This document shows positions 33,798 to 42,375 of a DNA stretch of 64,000 nucleotides, in pieces (positions within the stretch are counted from its first letter, which is position 1; the number at the start of each line of letters is the position of its first letter). The DNA comes from Humibacter albus DSM 18994 (lineage in GTDB: Bacteria; Actinomycetota; Actinomycetes; Actinomycetales; Microbacteriaceae), in NCBI RefSeq assembly GCF_000421825.1, contig NZ_ATXT01000013.1:186001-250000 (forward strand), written 5' to 3'. The translations under genes were made by a program, and so were the position numbers. Under the pieces are notes generated by a model. That model searched no databases. It worked only from the letters and a program-made list of their open reading frames with translations, and had not been told where the DNA came from.

Positions 33798-34598
33798 TCA
33801 GGCCTTGTCGTTCCACGACCAGATGTCGTCGCCGCGCAGCGAGGCGTCCGCACCGCCGTCGTCGTAGATGACCTGGCCGGCGAGGTGCGTGTTCTCCATG
33901 CCCGTCAGCCAGATCAGCAGGTTCGCGATCGACTCCGGCGGCTGGTGCGAGTTCAGCGGCATCGGCACGTTCTTGTCGACCATGGCGGCGCCCTCAGGGG
34001 TCCTGAGCAGGTCGGCGGTCATCGGGGTGATCACAGTTCCGGGAGCGACGGCGTTGAGGGGGATGCCCGCACCCGCCCACTCGGGCGTGACCGACTGCCG
34101 GCGCACCCATCGCGACAGCGCGCGCTTCGACGACGGATAGACCAGGTAACCGACCTGGGGTCCTTGCTCGGCTAGGTCCGCCGCGATCGAGAGCGCCTTC
34201 TGCTCGTCTCCGTCGAGGGCGGCCTCGACGAGCTCGCTCGAATTCGACTGCAGCGATGCCATCGACGACACGACGGCGGCGCGCGGCGCCTCCGACTTCG
34301 CCAGCGCCGGAAGGAGGGCGGTGAGCAGTTCGGTCACACCGAAGTAGTTGACCGAGATGGTCTTCGGAATGGGTGCCGAGATGCCGGCGCAGGCGATCAC
34401 GCCGTCGATGGTGCCGCCGGTCAGTTCGATGACGCGCGCGGCGGCGTCCGCCCGGCCCTCCGCCGTGGACAGATCCGCCTCGACATCGGCGTTCTTCAGG
34501 TCGATGCCGATCACGCGTTCGCCGCGCTCGGTGAGGATGCGGGCGGTCGTCGCGCCGATCCCGGATGCGGAGCCCGTGACGGCATACGTGCGAGCCAT
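33798..34598 (-). CDS. SDR-family oxidoreductase (hydroxysteroid dehydrogenase-like)
   Basis: 266 aa. TYAVTGSASGIGATTARILTERG is the NAD(P) site, DLKNADVEADLST the adenine-ribose region, CAGISAP replaces NNAG, and VYPSSKRALSRW holds the catalytic Tyr-x-x-x-Lys. The long insert with ALDGDEQKALSIAADLAEQGPQVGYLVYPSSK resembles the 3-alpha-hydroxysteroid dehydrogenase/carbonyl reductase group. AGAGAGGTAAACAC precedes the ATG. It starts 4 bp after the stop of the MarR gene, so the two form an operon under MarR control. Probable role: detoxification of a carbonyl compound sensed by the regulator. Confidence 0.87.
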   Translation of the reverse strand: MARTYAVTGSASGIGATTARILTERGERVIGIDLKNADVEADLSTAEGRADAAARVIELTGGTIDGVIACAGISAPIPKTISVNYFGVTELLTALLPALAKSEAPRAAVVSSMASLQSNSSELVEAALDGDEQKALSIAADLAEQGPQVGYLVYPSSKRALSRWVRRQSVTPEWAGAGIPLNAVAPGTVITPMTADLLRTPEGAAMVDKNVPMPLNSHQPPESIANLLIWLTGMENTHLAGQVIYDDGGADASLRGDDIWSWNDKA

Positions 34599-34602
34599 GT
34601 GT

Positions 34603-35154
34603 TTACCTCTCTTCTTTCTGCGCGGTGCTCTCGCCCGCGCGAGTCTTCGACAGCGACGCGGATGTCTCGCCGGCGGTGAGCGCTGCGACGAACCTCGACA
34701 GGTTCCGGGCGAACGCGTCGGCACCGGCGGCATCCCACTCGGAAAGCGCGCCGCGCACCATCACGACGCCCTCGCGCACCAGGCGTCGGTACGCCTCGGC
34801 GCCCGCGGTCGACAGGGAGACGATGGATGCCCGTCCGTCGGCGGCATCGGCGCTGCGGTCGATAAGGCCCGCCGCTGCAAGCCGTCGCAGTTGTTTGCTC
34901 ATGGTGGGGCGGCTCAATCGCAGCGTGTCGGCGAGGGTGCTCGAGCGTTGCGGACCGGTGCGGCCGAGGGCGTAGAGCGGCTGCACATCGCCGGGCTCCA
35001 CGGCCACGCCTGCGCGGAGCGCGATCTCCTCCTGGGTGGCGACCGAGCCCCAGTTCGCGACGAGGGCCGTCAGCGCGGCGAGCAGCTCGAGCTCGGGAGC
35101 CTGAACAGCGCCCTTCGCGACCGGCTGTGTGGTCGTCGCCGGCTGTGTGGTCAT
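34603..35154 (-). CDS. MarR-family transcriptional regulator
   Basis: 183 aa. The winged helix spans about residues 60-125: YALGRTGPQRSSTLADTLRLSRPTMSKQLRRLAAAGLIDRSADAADGRASIVSLSTAGAEAY, the typical MarR recognition helix and wing. The N-terminal ~20 residues (TTQPATTTQPV) are low complexity. It leads the operon with the SDR gene. A 15-bp dyad GTTGCC-n3-GGCAAC 22 bp upstream is the likely auto-operator. MarR proteins usually release DNA on binding a phenolic or oxidised ligand. Confidence 0.88.
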   Translation of the reverse strand: MTTQPATTTQPVAKGAVQAPELELLAALTALVANWGSVATQEEIALRAGVAVEPGDVQPLYALGRTGPQRSSTLADTLRLSRPTMSKQLRRLAAAGLIDRSADAADGRASIVSLSTAGAEAYRRLVREGVVMVRGALSEWDAAGADAFARNLSRFVAALTAGETSASLSKTRAGESTAQKEER

Positions 35155-35175
35155 GCAGGCAGCTTACGCCATATC

Positions 35176-35190
35176 GTTGCCAGAGGCAAC
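35176..35190 (-). promoter_or_regulatory. MarR operator (GTTGCC-TCT-GGCAAC)
   Basis: A perfect inverted repeat with 6-bp arms and 3-bp centre, 22 bp upstream of the MarR start, in an AT-richer stretch. The spacing and TTGCC/GGCAA arms are typical of MarR sites. It should control the marR-SDR operon. Confidence 0.7.
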
Positions 35191-35317
35191 TAATACGCGG
35201 ACGGTTCGCAACGGGGCGAGACCCGCGTGGTGTCACGGACGAGCGTGCGTGTCACCGAGTGCGGGCGTTCACTTTTCACGCTCGGCGTGTGCACAAGCAG
35301 AAACATGAGAGCGCGAT

Positions 35318-35333
35318 CTCGAATCGATTCGAG
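35318..35333. promoter_or_regulatory. 16-bp perfect palindrome CTCGAATCGATTCGAG
   Basis: A self-complementary 16-mer with a central CG, as in LacI-family operators, 104 bp upstream of the MFS gene at 35437. No LacI-type regulator is adjacent, so the cognate protein must be encoded elsewhere. Confidence 0.5.
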
Positions 35334-35436
35334 GTTTGTGGCAAAGTAGCAGGCGAACTGTCGAGGCGCTGCGCAGGCCGCGCCGCTCGTCACCACTCGG
35401 ACCGCACCACGACCCGCCCGAAAGGCCTCACCGTCG

Positions 35437-36639
35437 ATGTCTGACACCGCCGTCTCTGTGGACGCCCGCGCACTGAAGCGCTGGCGCAACGCCGTCTGCC
35501 TCGCCTTCGGCATCGGCGGCATCACCGTCGCCTCCTGGGGGCCGCGACTGCCCGCGGTGAAGGCGGATCTGCACGCCGACACCGCGATGATCGGCGTGAT
35601 CCTCGCCTGCGTGACGGTGGGCTCGATCTGCGGGCTCGTGGCATCCACGCCGATCCTGCACTGGCTTCGGAGCCGCCGCGCCATCGGCGGCGCGATCCTG
35701 GTGAGTGCGGCCGCGATGGCGCTGATGGGCGTCGCGGTCGCAGCCGGGTCGATCCCGCTGGTCGTCGTCGCGTTCATCGTGGTGGGCTTCGGCATCGGCA
35801 CGCTCGACGTGCTGATCAACGTGGAGGGCTCGGCCATCGAGAGGGCTGCTCGACGAACGCTGATGCCGCTTTTGCACGGAGCGTGGTCCGTCGGAGCAGC
35901 CGTCGGAGCCGGGATCGGGGCGGCGTGCACTGCCCTCGGCATCAGCCCGGCGGCGCAGTTCGTCGGTGAGGCGGTGCTCATCGCAGCGCTCGCGTTCGTG
36001 ATCGCCCCGGCGATGGCGCCCGGGAGACGAGCCGAAGACGCCCCCGCCGAGCAGACCCGCTGGCAGAAGGTGCTCCAGTGGCTGCGCGGCTGGCTCGACT
36101 GGCGCCTGCTGCTGATCGGCGTGGTCATGCTCGGCGTCGAGCTCGGCGAAGGATCCGCCAACAACTGGTTGACGCTCGCCGCGCACAACGACCACGGCCT
36201 GACCGCAACGGTAGCGGCCCTGTTCTTCACGGTGTTCGCCGTGGGGGAGGCGCTCACCCGCATCTTCGGCGGGCCGGCCGTCGACAGGCTGGGCCGTGTG
36301 CGCACCATCCGTTACACGACTGCGCTCGGGGTCATCGGCGTGGCGCTCTTCATCCTCGGCGGCAGCCCGTGGCTCGTGCTGCTCGGAGTGCTGCTCTGGG
36401 CCGTCGGTGTCTCGATGGGATTCCCGCTCGGGATGTCTGCGGCGGCGGAGAGCGGGCCGAACCCCGCCGCTCGGGTCAGCGTGGTGGCATCCATCGGGTA
36501 CTTCGCCAACCTTGCCGGTCCGCCCGCCATCGGCCTGTTCGCCGAGAACGTCGGACTGCTGAACTCGCTGTGGATCGTGGTCGCGCTGATGGTTGCGGCG
36601 TTCGTCGTGGCTGGGGCGCTGCGTCCGCGCAAAGTCTGA
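35437..36639 (+). CDS. MFS transporter
   Basis: 400 aa, about twelve helices. Two six-helix bundles are separated by a cytoplasmic loop (APGRRAEDAPAEQTRWQKVLQWLRGWLDW). FGIGGITVASWGPRLPAVKADL and AALFFTVFAVGEALTRIFGGPAVDRLGRVRTIR (motif A) place it in the MFS group with fucose-permease-like/YbjJ proteins. Substrate unknown; may import a sugar or export a drug. It is a single gene preceded by a perfect palindromic operator. Confidence 0.85.
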   Translation: MSDTAVSVDARALKRWRNAVCLAFGIGGITVASWGPRLPAVKADLHADTAMIGVILACVTVGSICGLVASTPILHWLRSRRAIGGAILVSAAAMALMGVAVAAGSIPLVVVAFIVVGFGIGTLDVLINVEGSAIERAARRTLMPLLHGAWSVGAAVGAGIGAACTALGISPAAQFVGEAVLIAALAFVIAPAMAPGRRAEDAPAEQTRWQKVLQWLRGWLDWRLLLIGVVMLGVELGEGSANNWLTLAAHNDHGLTATVAALFFTVFAVGEALTRIFGGPAVDRLGRVRTIRYTTALGVIGVALFILGGSPWLVLLGVLLWAVGVSMGFPLGMSAAAESGPNPAARVSVVASIGYFANLAGPPAIGLFAENVGLLNSLWIVVALMVAAFVVAGALRPRKV

Positions 36640-36769
36640 GCGGGCTGTCCTGCCCGGCGCCCGGTTTCGCTCGCCTCTCGGGACGGCGGAGCGTCGAGAC
36701 GACGGACAGGGTGGCATCGTGGTGGCACGGCGGCAGGAGCGGCGACGATACTCGCGAGTCGCGTGTTCG

Positions 36770-38353
36770 TCAGTGCCCGCCCGCACCGGCCTCCGGCTTG
36801 CCAGGGATCGCTGCCGCGAGCACGGCCGCCAGGAGCGCGCCCCCGCATCCGATGCACAACGAGACGAGCAGACCACCGAGCGTCGGGATGTCGTACCCGC
36901 CGAGACTCTGCACCATCTCGGCGAGAACGACGCCGACGATCGCGGCGGAGATCGTGGTGCCGAGCGATCGCATCAGCGAGTTGAGGCCGTTCGCCGACGC
37001 CTTCTCGCTCGCCGGCACCGCACCCATGATGAGCGCCGGCATGGCGCCGAGGCCGAGCCCGATGCCGCAGCCGACGATCGTCGTGCCGACGCAGAGCAGG
37101 ATGAGTGTGGTCGCGATGAGCGACGTGTCCGCGGGCCCGGGCGTGCGGTTGCCGATCGTGCCGAGCACGACCGCGGCGACGCCGTAGCCGATCGCGATGA
37201 CGACGCCGGAGGCGATGAGCGTGACCTTCGGTCCGTAGCGGCGGCTGACGTTCGCTCCGAGCTTCGAGACCGCGAACATCCCGAGCCCCATCGGCATGAT
37301 CCACAAGCCCATGCCGAGCAGCGTCTGCCCGAGCCCGTAGCCGAGGTCGACCGGCAGTTCGAGCGCCTGCGGCACGATGAGATTCAGCGCATACATCGCG
37401 AAGCCGATCAGGATGGACGCGAGGTTCGTCAGCAGGACGACCGGGCGCGCGGTGGTGCGCAGGTCGACGAGGGGTCCGCGGCGACGCAGCTCGTACCAGC
37501 CCCAGGCGAGCAGTACGACCACGCCGCCCACCATCATCCCGAGCGTGAGTGCGCTGTCCCAACCCCAGTCGGCGCCTTTCGAGACGCCGAGTAGCAGCGC
37601 CACCAGGCCGACAGCTAGGCCGAGGGTGCCGACGTAGTCGAACGACTCGCTCGACCGCGCCGGAGTCGTGCCCGGCACCGACACCATGATCGCGACGAGC
37701 GCGAGCACCGCCACGGCGGCGGTTCCCCAGAACAGCACCCGCCAGTCGGCGTACTGAGTCACTGCGGCGGCGAGCGGCAGTCCGAGCGCCCCGCCGATGC
37801 CCATCGACGAACTCATCAGCGCGATCGCGGCGCCGGCCTTGTCGCGGGGAAGGATGTCATGGAGCAGGGCGATTCCGAGAGGGACGGCGCCGGTGGCCAA
37901 GCCCTGCAGCGCGCGACCGATGATCATCGTCACCACGTCGGGCGCGAAGGCGCACACCGCGGAGCCGACGATGAACGGGATGACCGACAGCACCAGCAGA
38001 CGCTTCTTGCCGTACATGTCGGCCAGCCGTCCGAGCACCGGCGTCGTGATCGCGCCGACGAGCAGTGTGACCGTGATGATCCACGAGGTGTTCGATGCGG
38101 ACGTCGAGAAGATCTTCGGCAGCTCCACGATGATCGGCACGAGCAGGGTCTGCGCGAGCGAGACCACGATGCCGGTGATCGCGAGCACCGCCACGACCGT
38201 GCCCGTGGCGCCGGGAACGGGCGGCGTTCCGGTGCCACGGACGCGGCGGCGAACCGGCGAACCGGCACCGGAAGCATCGCGGACCGGAACGCGGGGGATG
38301 TCATCGGTGGCGGTCGAGAGGGAGTCTGCGTGGGTCACATATGCATCATACAT
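36770..38353 (-). CDS. MFS transporter, drug:H+ antiporter-2 type (14 helices)
   Basis: 527 aa from the ATG at 38353; a GTG at 38338 is an alternative. Fourteen helices are expected. LGRLADMYGKKRLLVLSVI is motif A, and GLPLAAAVTQYADWRVLFWGT is the DHA2 motif C region. DHA2 pumps expel antibiotics, dyes or antiseptics with proton import. The N-terminal ~45 residues are polar. It is divergent from a MarR regulator with a shared palindromic operator, the classic arrangement for an inducible efflux pump. No ribosome site is visible, so translation may be leaderless. Confidence 0.87.
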   Translation of the reverse strand: MYDAYVTHADSLSTATDDIPRVPVRDASGAGSPVRRRVRGTGTPPVPGATGTVVAVLAITGIVVSLAQTLLVPIIVELPKIFSTSASNTSWIITVTLLVGAITTPVLGRLADMYGKKRLLVLSVIPFIVGSAVCAFAPDVVTMIIGRALQGLATGAVPLGIALLHDILPRDKAGAAIALMSSSMGIGGALGLPLAAAVTQYADWRVLFWGTAAVAVLALVAIMVSVPGTTPARSSESFDYVGTLGLAVGLVALLLGVSKGADWGWDSALTLGMMVGGVVVLLAWGWYELRRRGPLVDLRTTARPVVLLTNLASILIGFAMYALNLIVPQALELPVDLGYGLGQTLLGMGLWIMPMGLGMFAVSKLGANVSRRYGPKVTLIASGVVIAIGYGVAAVVLGTIGNRTPGPADTSLIATTLILLCVGTTIVGCGIGLGLGAMPALIMGAVPASEKASANGLNSLMRSLGTTISAAIVGVVLAEMVQSLGGYDIPTLGGLLVSLCIGCGGALLAAVLAAAIPGKPEAGAGGH

Positions 38354-38372
38354 ATAATGTGCATGATGCACA
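38342..38372. promoter_or_regulatory. divergent operator/promoter of MFS pump and MarR
   Basis: Two overlapping dyads: TGCATCAT (38342-38349) with ATGATGCA (38363-38370), and TGTGCAT-G-ATGCACA (38358-38372). A perfect -10 hexamer TATAAT on the plus strand (38353-38358) sits between the arms, so a bound repressor would block it. The block is far more AT-rich than its surroundings. Confidence 0.75.
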
Positions 38373-38399
38373 TTTTGAATTCTTTGCGAGCATGAAGTC

Positions 38400-38861
38400 A
38401 TGAAGCGCGACCCGATCGACGTCATCGAATACGAGACGATGCTCTTCGGGCGCCACCTCATGACGCTGCCCGGGCGCTCACGCCGCTCGGGCGGCACACT
38501 CGACCAGAGCGCCTACACGCTGCTCAATCTGCTCGAAGTGGGCGGGCCGATGAGCATCGGAGAGCTGGTCTCGGTGACGGGACTCGATGCATCCACGCTG
38601 AATCGCCAGACCGCGGCGCTGGTGCGTGGCGGCCACTCCGAACGCATCGCCGCGTCCGACGGCGGCATCGCGCGCAAGTTCCGGCTGACTCCGGCGGGCG
38701 CGGCGGCGTTGGCCGAGGAGCGCGCCGCCAGTCGCGCTTCGCTCGCCGTCATCGTCGAAGACTGGCCGAGAGCTGATCGGGAGCGATTCGCGACTCTGCT
38801 GCAGAAGCTCAACCGCACCATCGAGGAGCGCAGCGGTCGACAATGGCCGCGTGTGGAGTGA
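38400..38861 (+). CDS. MarR-family transcriptional regulator
   Basis: 153 aa, winged-helix. DQSAYTLLNLLEVGGPMSIGELVSVTGLDASTLNRQTAALVRGGHSERIAASDGGIARKFRLTPAGAAAL covers the helix-turn-helix and wing. It is divergent from the DHA2-type pump and should repress it and itself through the TGTGCATGATGCACA region. The ATG at 38400 lies about 35 bp after the predicted transcription start; no strong ribosome site. Confidence 0.87.
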   Translation: MKRDPIDVIEYETMLFGRHLMTLPGRSRRSGGTLDQSAYTLLNLLEVGGPMSIGELVSVTGLDASTLNRQTAALVRGGHSERIAASDGGIARKFRLTPAGAAALAEERAASRASLAVIVEDWPRADRERFATLLQKLNRTIEERSGRQWPRVE

Positions 38862-38954
38862 GTGTGCGTGCGGCGGCAGGGGGAGGAAAGCGCCGACCGC
38901 GTACCGCTCTGGCGATGCGGCGTCGGCGACGACGTCAGCGTCTGCAGTGCAGCG

Positions 38955-39563
38955 CTACTCGTCGCTCTCCTCGTCGTCGAGATCGTCCCAGTCGTCAGAG
39001 GAATCGGTCTCATCGTTCGTCGACGACTCGGCCGAGTCGCTGACGGTCGATGTCGCGCCCGCCGTGTCGCCGATGCCGCCCGCCGGAGCGAACCGCTTGC
39101 CGGCGGCGATCGCCAGCGCAGACCCGGCGGCGCCGGCGAGCAGCGCGAACACCGTCCACCCCGTTCCCCAGCGCGAGCGCCCGAACGCGCCATCCACGGA
39201 GGCCCGTCCCGGCTTCTCCGCGAGAGCGGCCGCCACCGCGATCATCACGAGGTTGAACTCGACGCCGCCCTTCCCGTTCCAGAGCCCGTTCTTGGCATGA
39301 ACCTTGCGCACCGCCGTCAACATCGTGGCGATGAGCCCGGCCGACGCGAGCGGCGTGGCGGCGCCCAGTGCGAGGGCGGCACCTCCGGCAGTCTCGGCGA
39401 GCCCGGCTGCGCGCGCCTGGAGGCCGACGGGATGCATGTCGAGGGCATCCATCATCTTCTCGGTCTGCTCGATGCCCCCGCCGCCGAACAGACCGGCCAG
39501 CTTCTGCAGCCCGTGCCCGACGAACAGCAGCCCGACGACGACCCTCAGGATGAACGTGCCCAC
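38955..39563 (-). CDS. DoxX-family membrane protein with acidic tail
   Basis: 202 aa. FILRVVVGLLFVGHGLQKLAGLFGG is the first DoxX helix with the conserved GHGxQKL motif; LAETAGGAALALGAATPLASAGLIATMLTA and VEFNLVMIAVAAALA follow. A fourth helix (WTVFALLAGAAGSALAIAAG) is followed by a strongly acidic, Ser-rich tail (TDSSDDWDDLDDEESDE), unusual for the family. DoxX proteins act in membrane-linked redox or thiosulfate/quinone functions; the exact role here is unknown. Confidence 0.8.
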   Translation of the reverse strand: MGTFILRVVVGLLFVGHGLQKLAGLFGGGGIEQTEKMMDALDMHPVGLQARAAGLAETAGGAALALGAATPLASAGLIATMLTAVRKVHAKNGLWNGKGGVEFNLVMIAVAAALAEKPGRASVDGAFGRSRWGTGWTVFALLAGAAGSALAIAAGKRFAPAGGIGDTAGATSTVSDSAESSTNDETDSSDDWDDLDDEESDE

Positions 39564-39743
39564 GAGACCCCCTCGACTCGGTTATCCGTGTTCTGTTCTA
39601 TACGTGTTGCCGCCCCTTCGGGTGGGAACTTTCGTCGAGGCGTCTGTGTTGTCTCTCACGACGTCGGCGAACGGATGCCTCGCAGCCGTCACTGAGGCAT
39701 CCGACCGAGAATGAGACGGCCGACGAGTGAGGAGACTTCGATC

Positions 39744-40259
39744 ATGACGACCGAGCGAGCGATTCTGGCGAGCGGATGCTTCTGGGGTGCGCAGGAACTG
39801 CTGCGCAAGAAGCCGGGTGTGATCTCGACGCGCACGGGGTACTCCGGTGATGCGAACACGCCGGATGCCACGTACCGGCATCACGGGGACCACGCGGAGT
39901 CCGTGGAGATCGTCTTCGACCCCGACGTGATCAGCTACCGCGAGATCTTGGAGTTCTTCTTCCAGATCCACGACCCGTCGACGAAGAACCGTCAAGGCAA
40001 CGACATCGGCCGCAGCTACCGTTCGGCGATCTTCTACACCTCGCCGGAGCAGGAGCGCGTGGCCCGCGACACCATCGCCGACGTGGACGCCTCCGGTCTC
40101 TGGCCGGGCAAGGTCGTCACCGAGGTGGAGCCGGCAGGCGACTTCTGGGAGGCCGAGGAGGAGCACCAGGACTACCTGCAGAAGTACCCGGCCGGGTACA
40201 CCTGCCACTACGTGCGCCCCGAGTGGCGGCTGCCGCACCGCGAGGCGCAGACCGCGTAG
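39744..40259 (+). CDS. msrA: peptide-methionine (S)-S-oxide reductase
   Basis: 171 aa. Residues 11-15 GCFWG hold the catalytic Cys12; [28 protein letters not shown] and [32 protein letters not shown] are the remaining MsrA hallmarks. It repairs oxidised methionine in proteins with thioredoxin as reductant. GTGAGGAGACTTCGATC precedes the ATG. Single gene, ended by a strong hairpin. Confidence 0.95.
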   Translation: MTTERAILASGCFWGAQELLRKKPGVISTRTGYSGDANTPDATYRHHGDHAESVEIVFDPDVISYREILEFFFQIHDPSTKNRQGNDIGRSYRSAIFYTSPEQERVARDTIADVDASGLWPGKVVTEVEPAGDFWEAEEEHQDYLQKYPAGYTCHYVRPEWRLPHREAQTA

Positions 40260-40325
40260 CGCTGCACCTGTCTTCTGACCTGCGGACCCCGGGCGGGCTC
40301 GTCCCCCGCCGCCTTCGTCCGTGAG

Positions 40326-40384
40326 ACATACGAATCGGGCCGAGACGCCGCTCCACGCGGTGCGTCTCGGCCCGATTCGTATGT
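40326..40384. terminator. long bidirectional terminator
   Basis: A perfect inverted repeat of 23 bp (left arm 40326-40348, right arm 40362-40384, 13-nt loop) followed by TTT on the plus strand and preceded by G/A on the other. It separates the convergent msrA and IclR genes and should stop transcription from both sides. Confidence 0.85.
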
Positions 40385-40399
40385 TTGACGGCCCCGGCG

Positions 40400-41176
40400 C
40401 TACGCCGGGATCGCCGAGATGAGGCCGAGACCGACGCTGATGCGGTCGGCCGTCTCGATCGCCTCTTCTGACAGCGACTCGAGATCGTGGTCGCGCATCA
40501 CTGTGAGCCGGCCCGAGATGGAGATGGCGGCGATCACCCTGCCGCTCGCGTTGCGGATCGGCGCCGCCACACAGACGCGGCCGAGCGCGAGCTCCTGATC
40601 CTCGAGGCAAGTACCGCGGTCCGCCGACTTCGCAAGCTCCTTCGTGAGCGCGGTGTGGTCGGTGATGGTGTTCGCCGTGAAGCGCGGCAGCTCCTCACCG
40701 AGGAGGTCGATCCGCTCCTGCTGCGAGAGGTCGAGCAGGAGGCACTTGCCGAGTGCTGACGCGTGCAGCGGCTGTCGCATGCCCACCATGGTGTGCGACT
40801 TCGGGGCCAGTGCACCCTCGAAGTGGCAGAGGTACATCACCGAAGTCTCGTCACGAACGCCCACGTTGACGCTGAGTCCCACCTTCTGGGCGAGTTCCTG
40901 AGCCGCTGCACGCGACTCGCGGTGCACGGGGTTCTGGTTCAGCCCCTGGCTCGACAGCGCGAAGATCGCCGAGCCGATCGAGTAGAGCTGGCCGTCGGGC
41001 TCCTTCTTCACGTAGTGCAGTTCTTCCAGCGTCGTGAGGAGTCGAGCCGTCGTCGATGGGCCGAGCCCGATCGTGCGTCCGATATCGGATGCCCGCAGCT
41101 GTCCGGTCTCCGACTGCCCCAACGCGTCGAGCACCGATGCCGCACGCTGGATGCTCTGGTGGATCTCTGCCGCCAC
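40400..41176 (-). CDS. IclR-family transcriptional regulator
   Basis: 258 aa. Winged helix at about residues 5-70 (SIQRAASVLDALGQ..RASDIGRTIGLGPSTTARLLTTLEELHYVKKE). The effector domain has HASALGKCLLLDLS and AAPIRNASGRVIAAISISG, standard for IclR. It is divergent from a CUT1 transporter operon and probably governs it in response to a sugar-derived ligand. The ATG at 41176 begins directly at the DNA-binding domain. Confidence 0.9.
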   Translation of the reverse strand: MAAEIHQSIQRAASVLDALGQSETGQLRASDIGRTIGLGPSTTARLLTTLEELHYVKKEPDGQLYSIGSAIFALSSQGLNQNPVHRESRAAAQELAQKVGLSVNVGVRDETSVMYLCHFEGALAPKSHTMVGMRQPLHASALGKCLLLDLSQQERIDLLGEELPRFTANTITDHTALTKELAKSADRGTCLEDQELALGRVCVAAPIRNASGRVIAAISISGRLTVMRDHDLESLSEEAIETADRISVGLGLISAIPA

Positions 41177-41303
41177 GTCCGCCGTCCTTTCTCCCAGCTC
41201 CGACCGCGGCGAGGCCGCTTATTCGCTCACACTAGCGGTCCGCGCCATCCTCTGATCGATGAAAGGGCATCCAATACCGCTCAACGAATTGATCGTACCG
41301 CTG

Positions 41304-41331
41304 GGTGGTAATCATTGCCTGCTTGGTGGTA
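41304..41331. promoter_or_regulatory. GGTGGTA direct repeat, possible IclR site
   Basis: GGTGGTA at 41304-41310 and 41325-41331, 21 bp apart, with AATCATTGCC between, in the spacer between the IclR gene and the permease operon. It may be the regulator site or promoter; weak evidence. Confidence 0.3.
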
Positions 41332-41373
41332 GCGTGATGCCCCAACGAACAACGGCGTGTATGAGGAGCCCCA

Positions 41374-42375
41374 GTGACGACGACGGATGTTCGGCCCGGG
41401 GTGCACCCGCCTCAGCCGACCGCGGACTCGAGTGGCGATCGCGGCAATCGCGGCAGCCGGCTGAGCGACAAGAGCTTCATCTTCTTCTTGCTGCTGCCCG
41501 GCCTGGTGCTGCTCCTCGCCATCGTTCTGTACCCGCTGGTGCGTTCGCTCGTCTCGGCTTTCTTCAAAGAGAGCCTGATCTACCCGGGCATGACCTTCGT
41601 CGGGTTCGACAACATCCTGGATGCCCTCGGCGACGACTTCGCGCCCCTCCTCGGTCAGACGCTCATCTTCACGATCGGGTCGACGGTGCTCTCGTTCGTG
41701 CTCGGCATGGCGCTCGCGCTCGTGCTGAACCAGAGCTTCCGCGGCCGGGGCGTCCTCCGCGGCGCGTTCCTGATCCCCTGGCTGGTGCCGGGCGTCGTCG
41801 TGTCCTTCCTCTGGATGTGGATCTTCGACGGCAACTACGGAGTGCTGAACGGGGTGTTGCAGCAACTGCACCTCATCGACCACCCGATCGCGTGGCTGTT
41901 CAACACGGATGCCGCGCGCGGCGCCCTGATCATCGCCAAGTCGTGGAACTCCTTCCCCTGGATGATGGTGATGCTCCTGGCCGGACTCCAAACCGTCCCC
42001 GTCGAACTGCACGAGGCGGCCGCCATGGACGGCGCCGGCTCGATAAGGCGCTTCTTCACCGTGACCTGGCCGCACGTGCGCGGGATCGCGGGGCTCGTCG
42101 TGCTGCTCGAGTTCATCTGGAACTTCCAGCACTTCGACACGATCTTCGTCCTGACCGGCGGAGGCCCGGCAGGAACGACGCAGACGTTCGCCACCGAGGT
42201 CTACGACACAGCCTTCAAGGGTTACGACCTCGGGCACGCGGGGGCGCTCGGCCTGCTCTGGATGGTTCTGCTCATGATCCTGGTCGTCGTCTACGTGACG
42301 TTCAGCGAACGCGGCGAAAAGAGCGCCACGGCTGAGAAGAGCGAACGCGCTGTGAAGAAGGAGAAGACCCGATGA
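41374..42375 (+). CDS. CUT1 ABC transporter permease (MalF/UgpA type)
   Basis: 333 aa, six helices. EAA loop: HEAAAMDGAGSIRRFFTVTWP. The polar N-terminus runs to about residue 32; the C-terminus is a charged tail (FSERGEKSATAEKSERAVKKEKTR). The GTG start at 41374 has GAGGAG 7 nt upstream. The next permease overlaps by 4 bp (ATGA). The operon runs permease-permease-binding protein-FAD oxidoreductase-exported enzyme, so uptake and processing of one glycan product are likely linked. No ATPase gene. Confidence 0.9.
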   Translation: MTTTDVRPGVHPPQPTADSSGDRGNRGSRLSDKSFIFFLLLPGLVLLLAIVLYPLVRSLVSAFFKESLIYPGMTFVGFDNILDALGDDFAPLLGQTLIFTIGSTVLSFVLGMALALVLNQSFRGRGVLRGAFLIPWLVPGVVVSFLWMWIFDGNYGVLNGVLQQLHLIDHPIAWLFNTDAARGALIIAKSWNSFPWMMVMLLAGLQTVPVELHEAAAMDGAGSIRRFFTVTWPHVRGIAGLVVLLEFIWNFQHFDTIFVLTGGGPAGTTQTFATEVYDTAFKGYDLGHAGALGLLWMVLLMILVVVYVTFSERGEKSATAEKSERAVKKEKTR

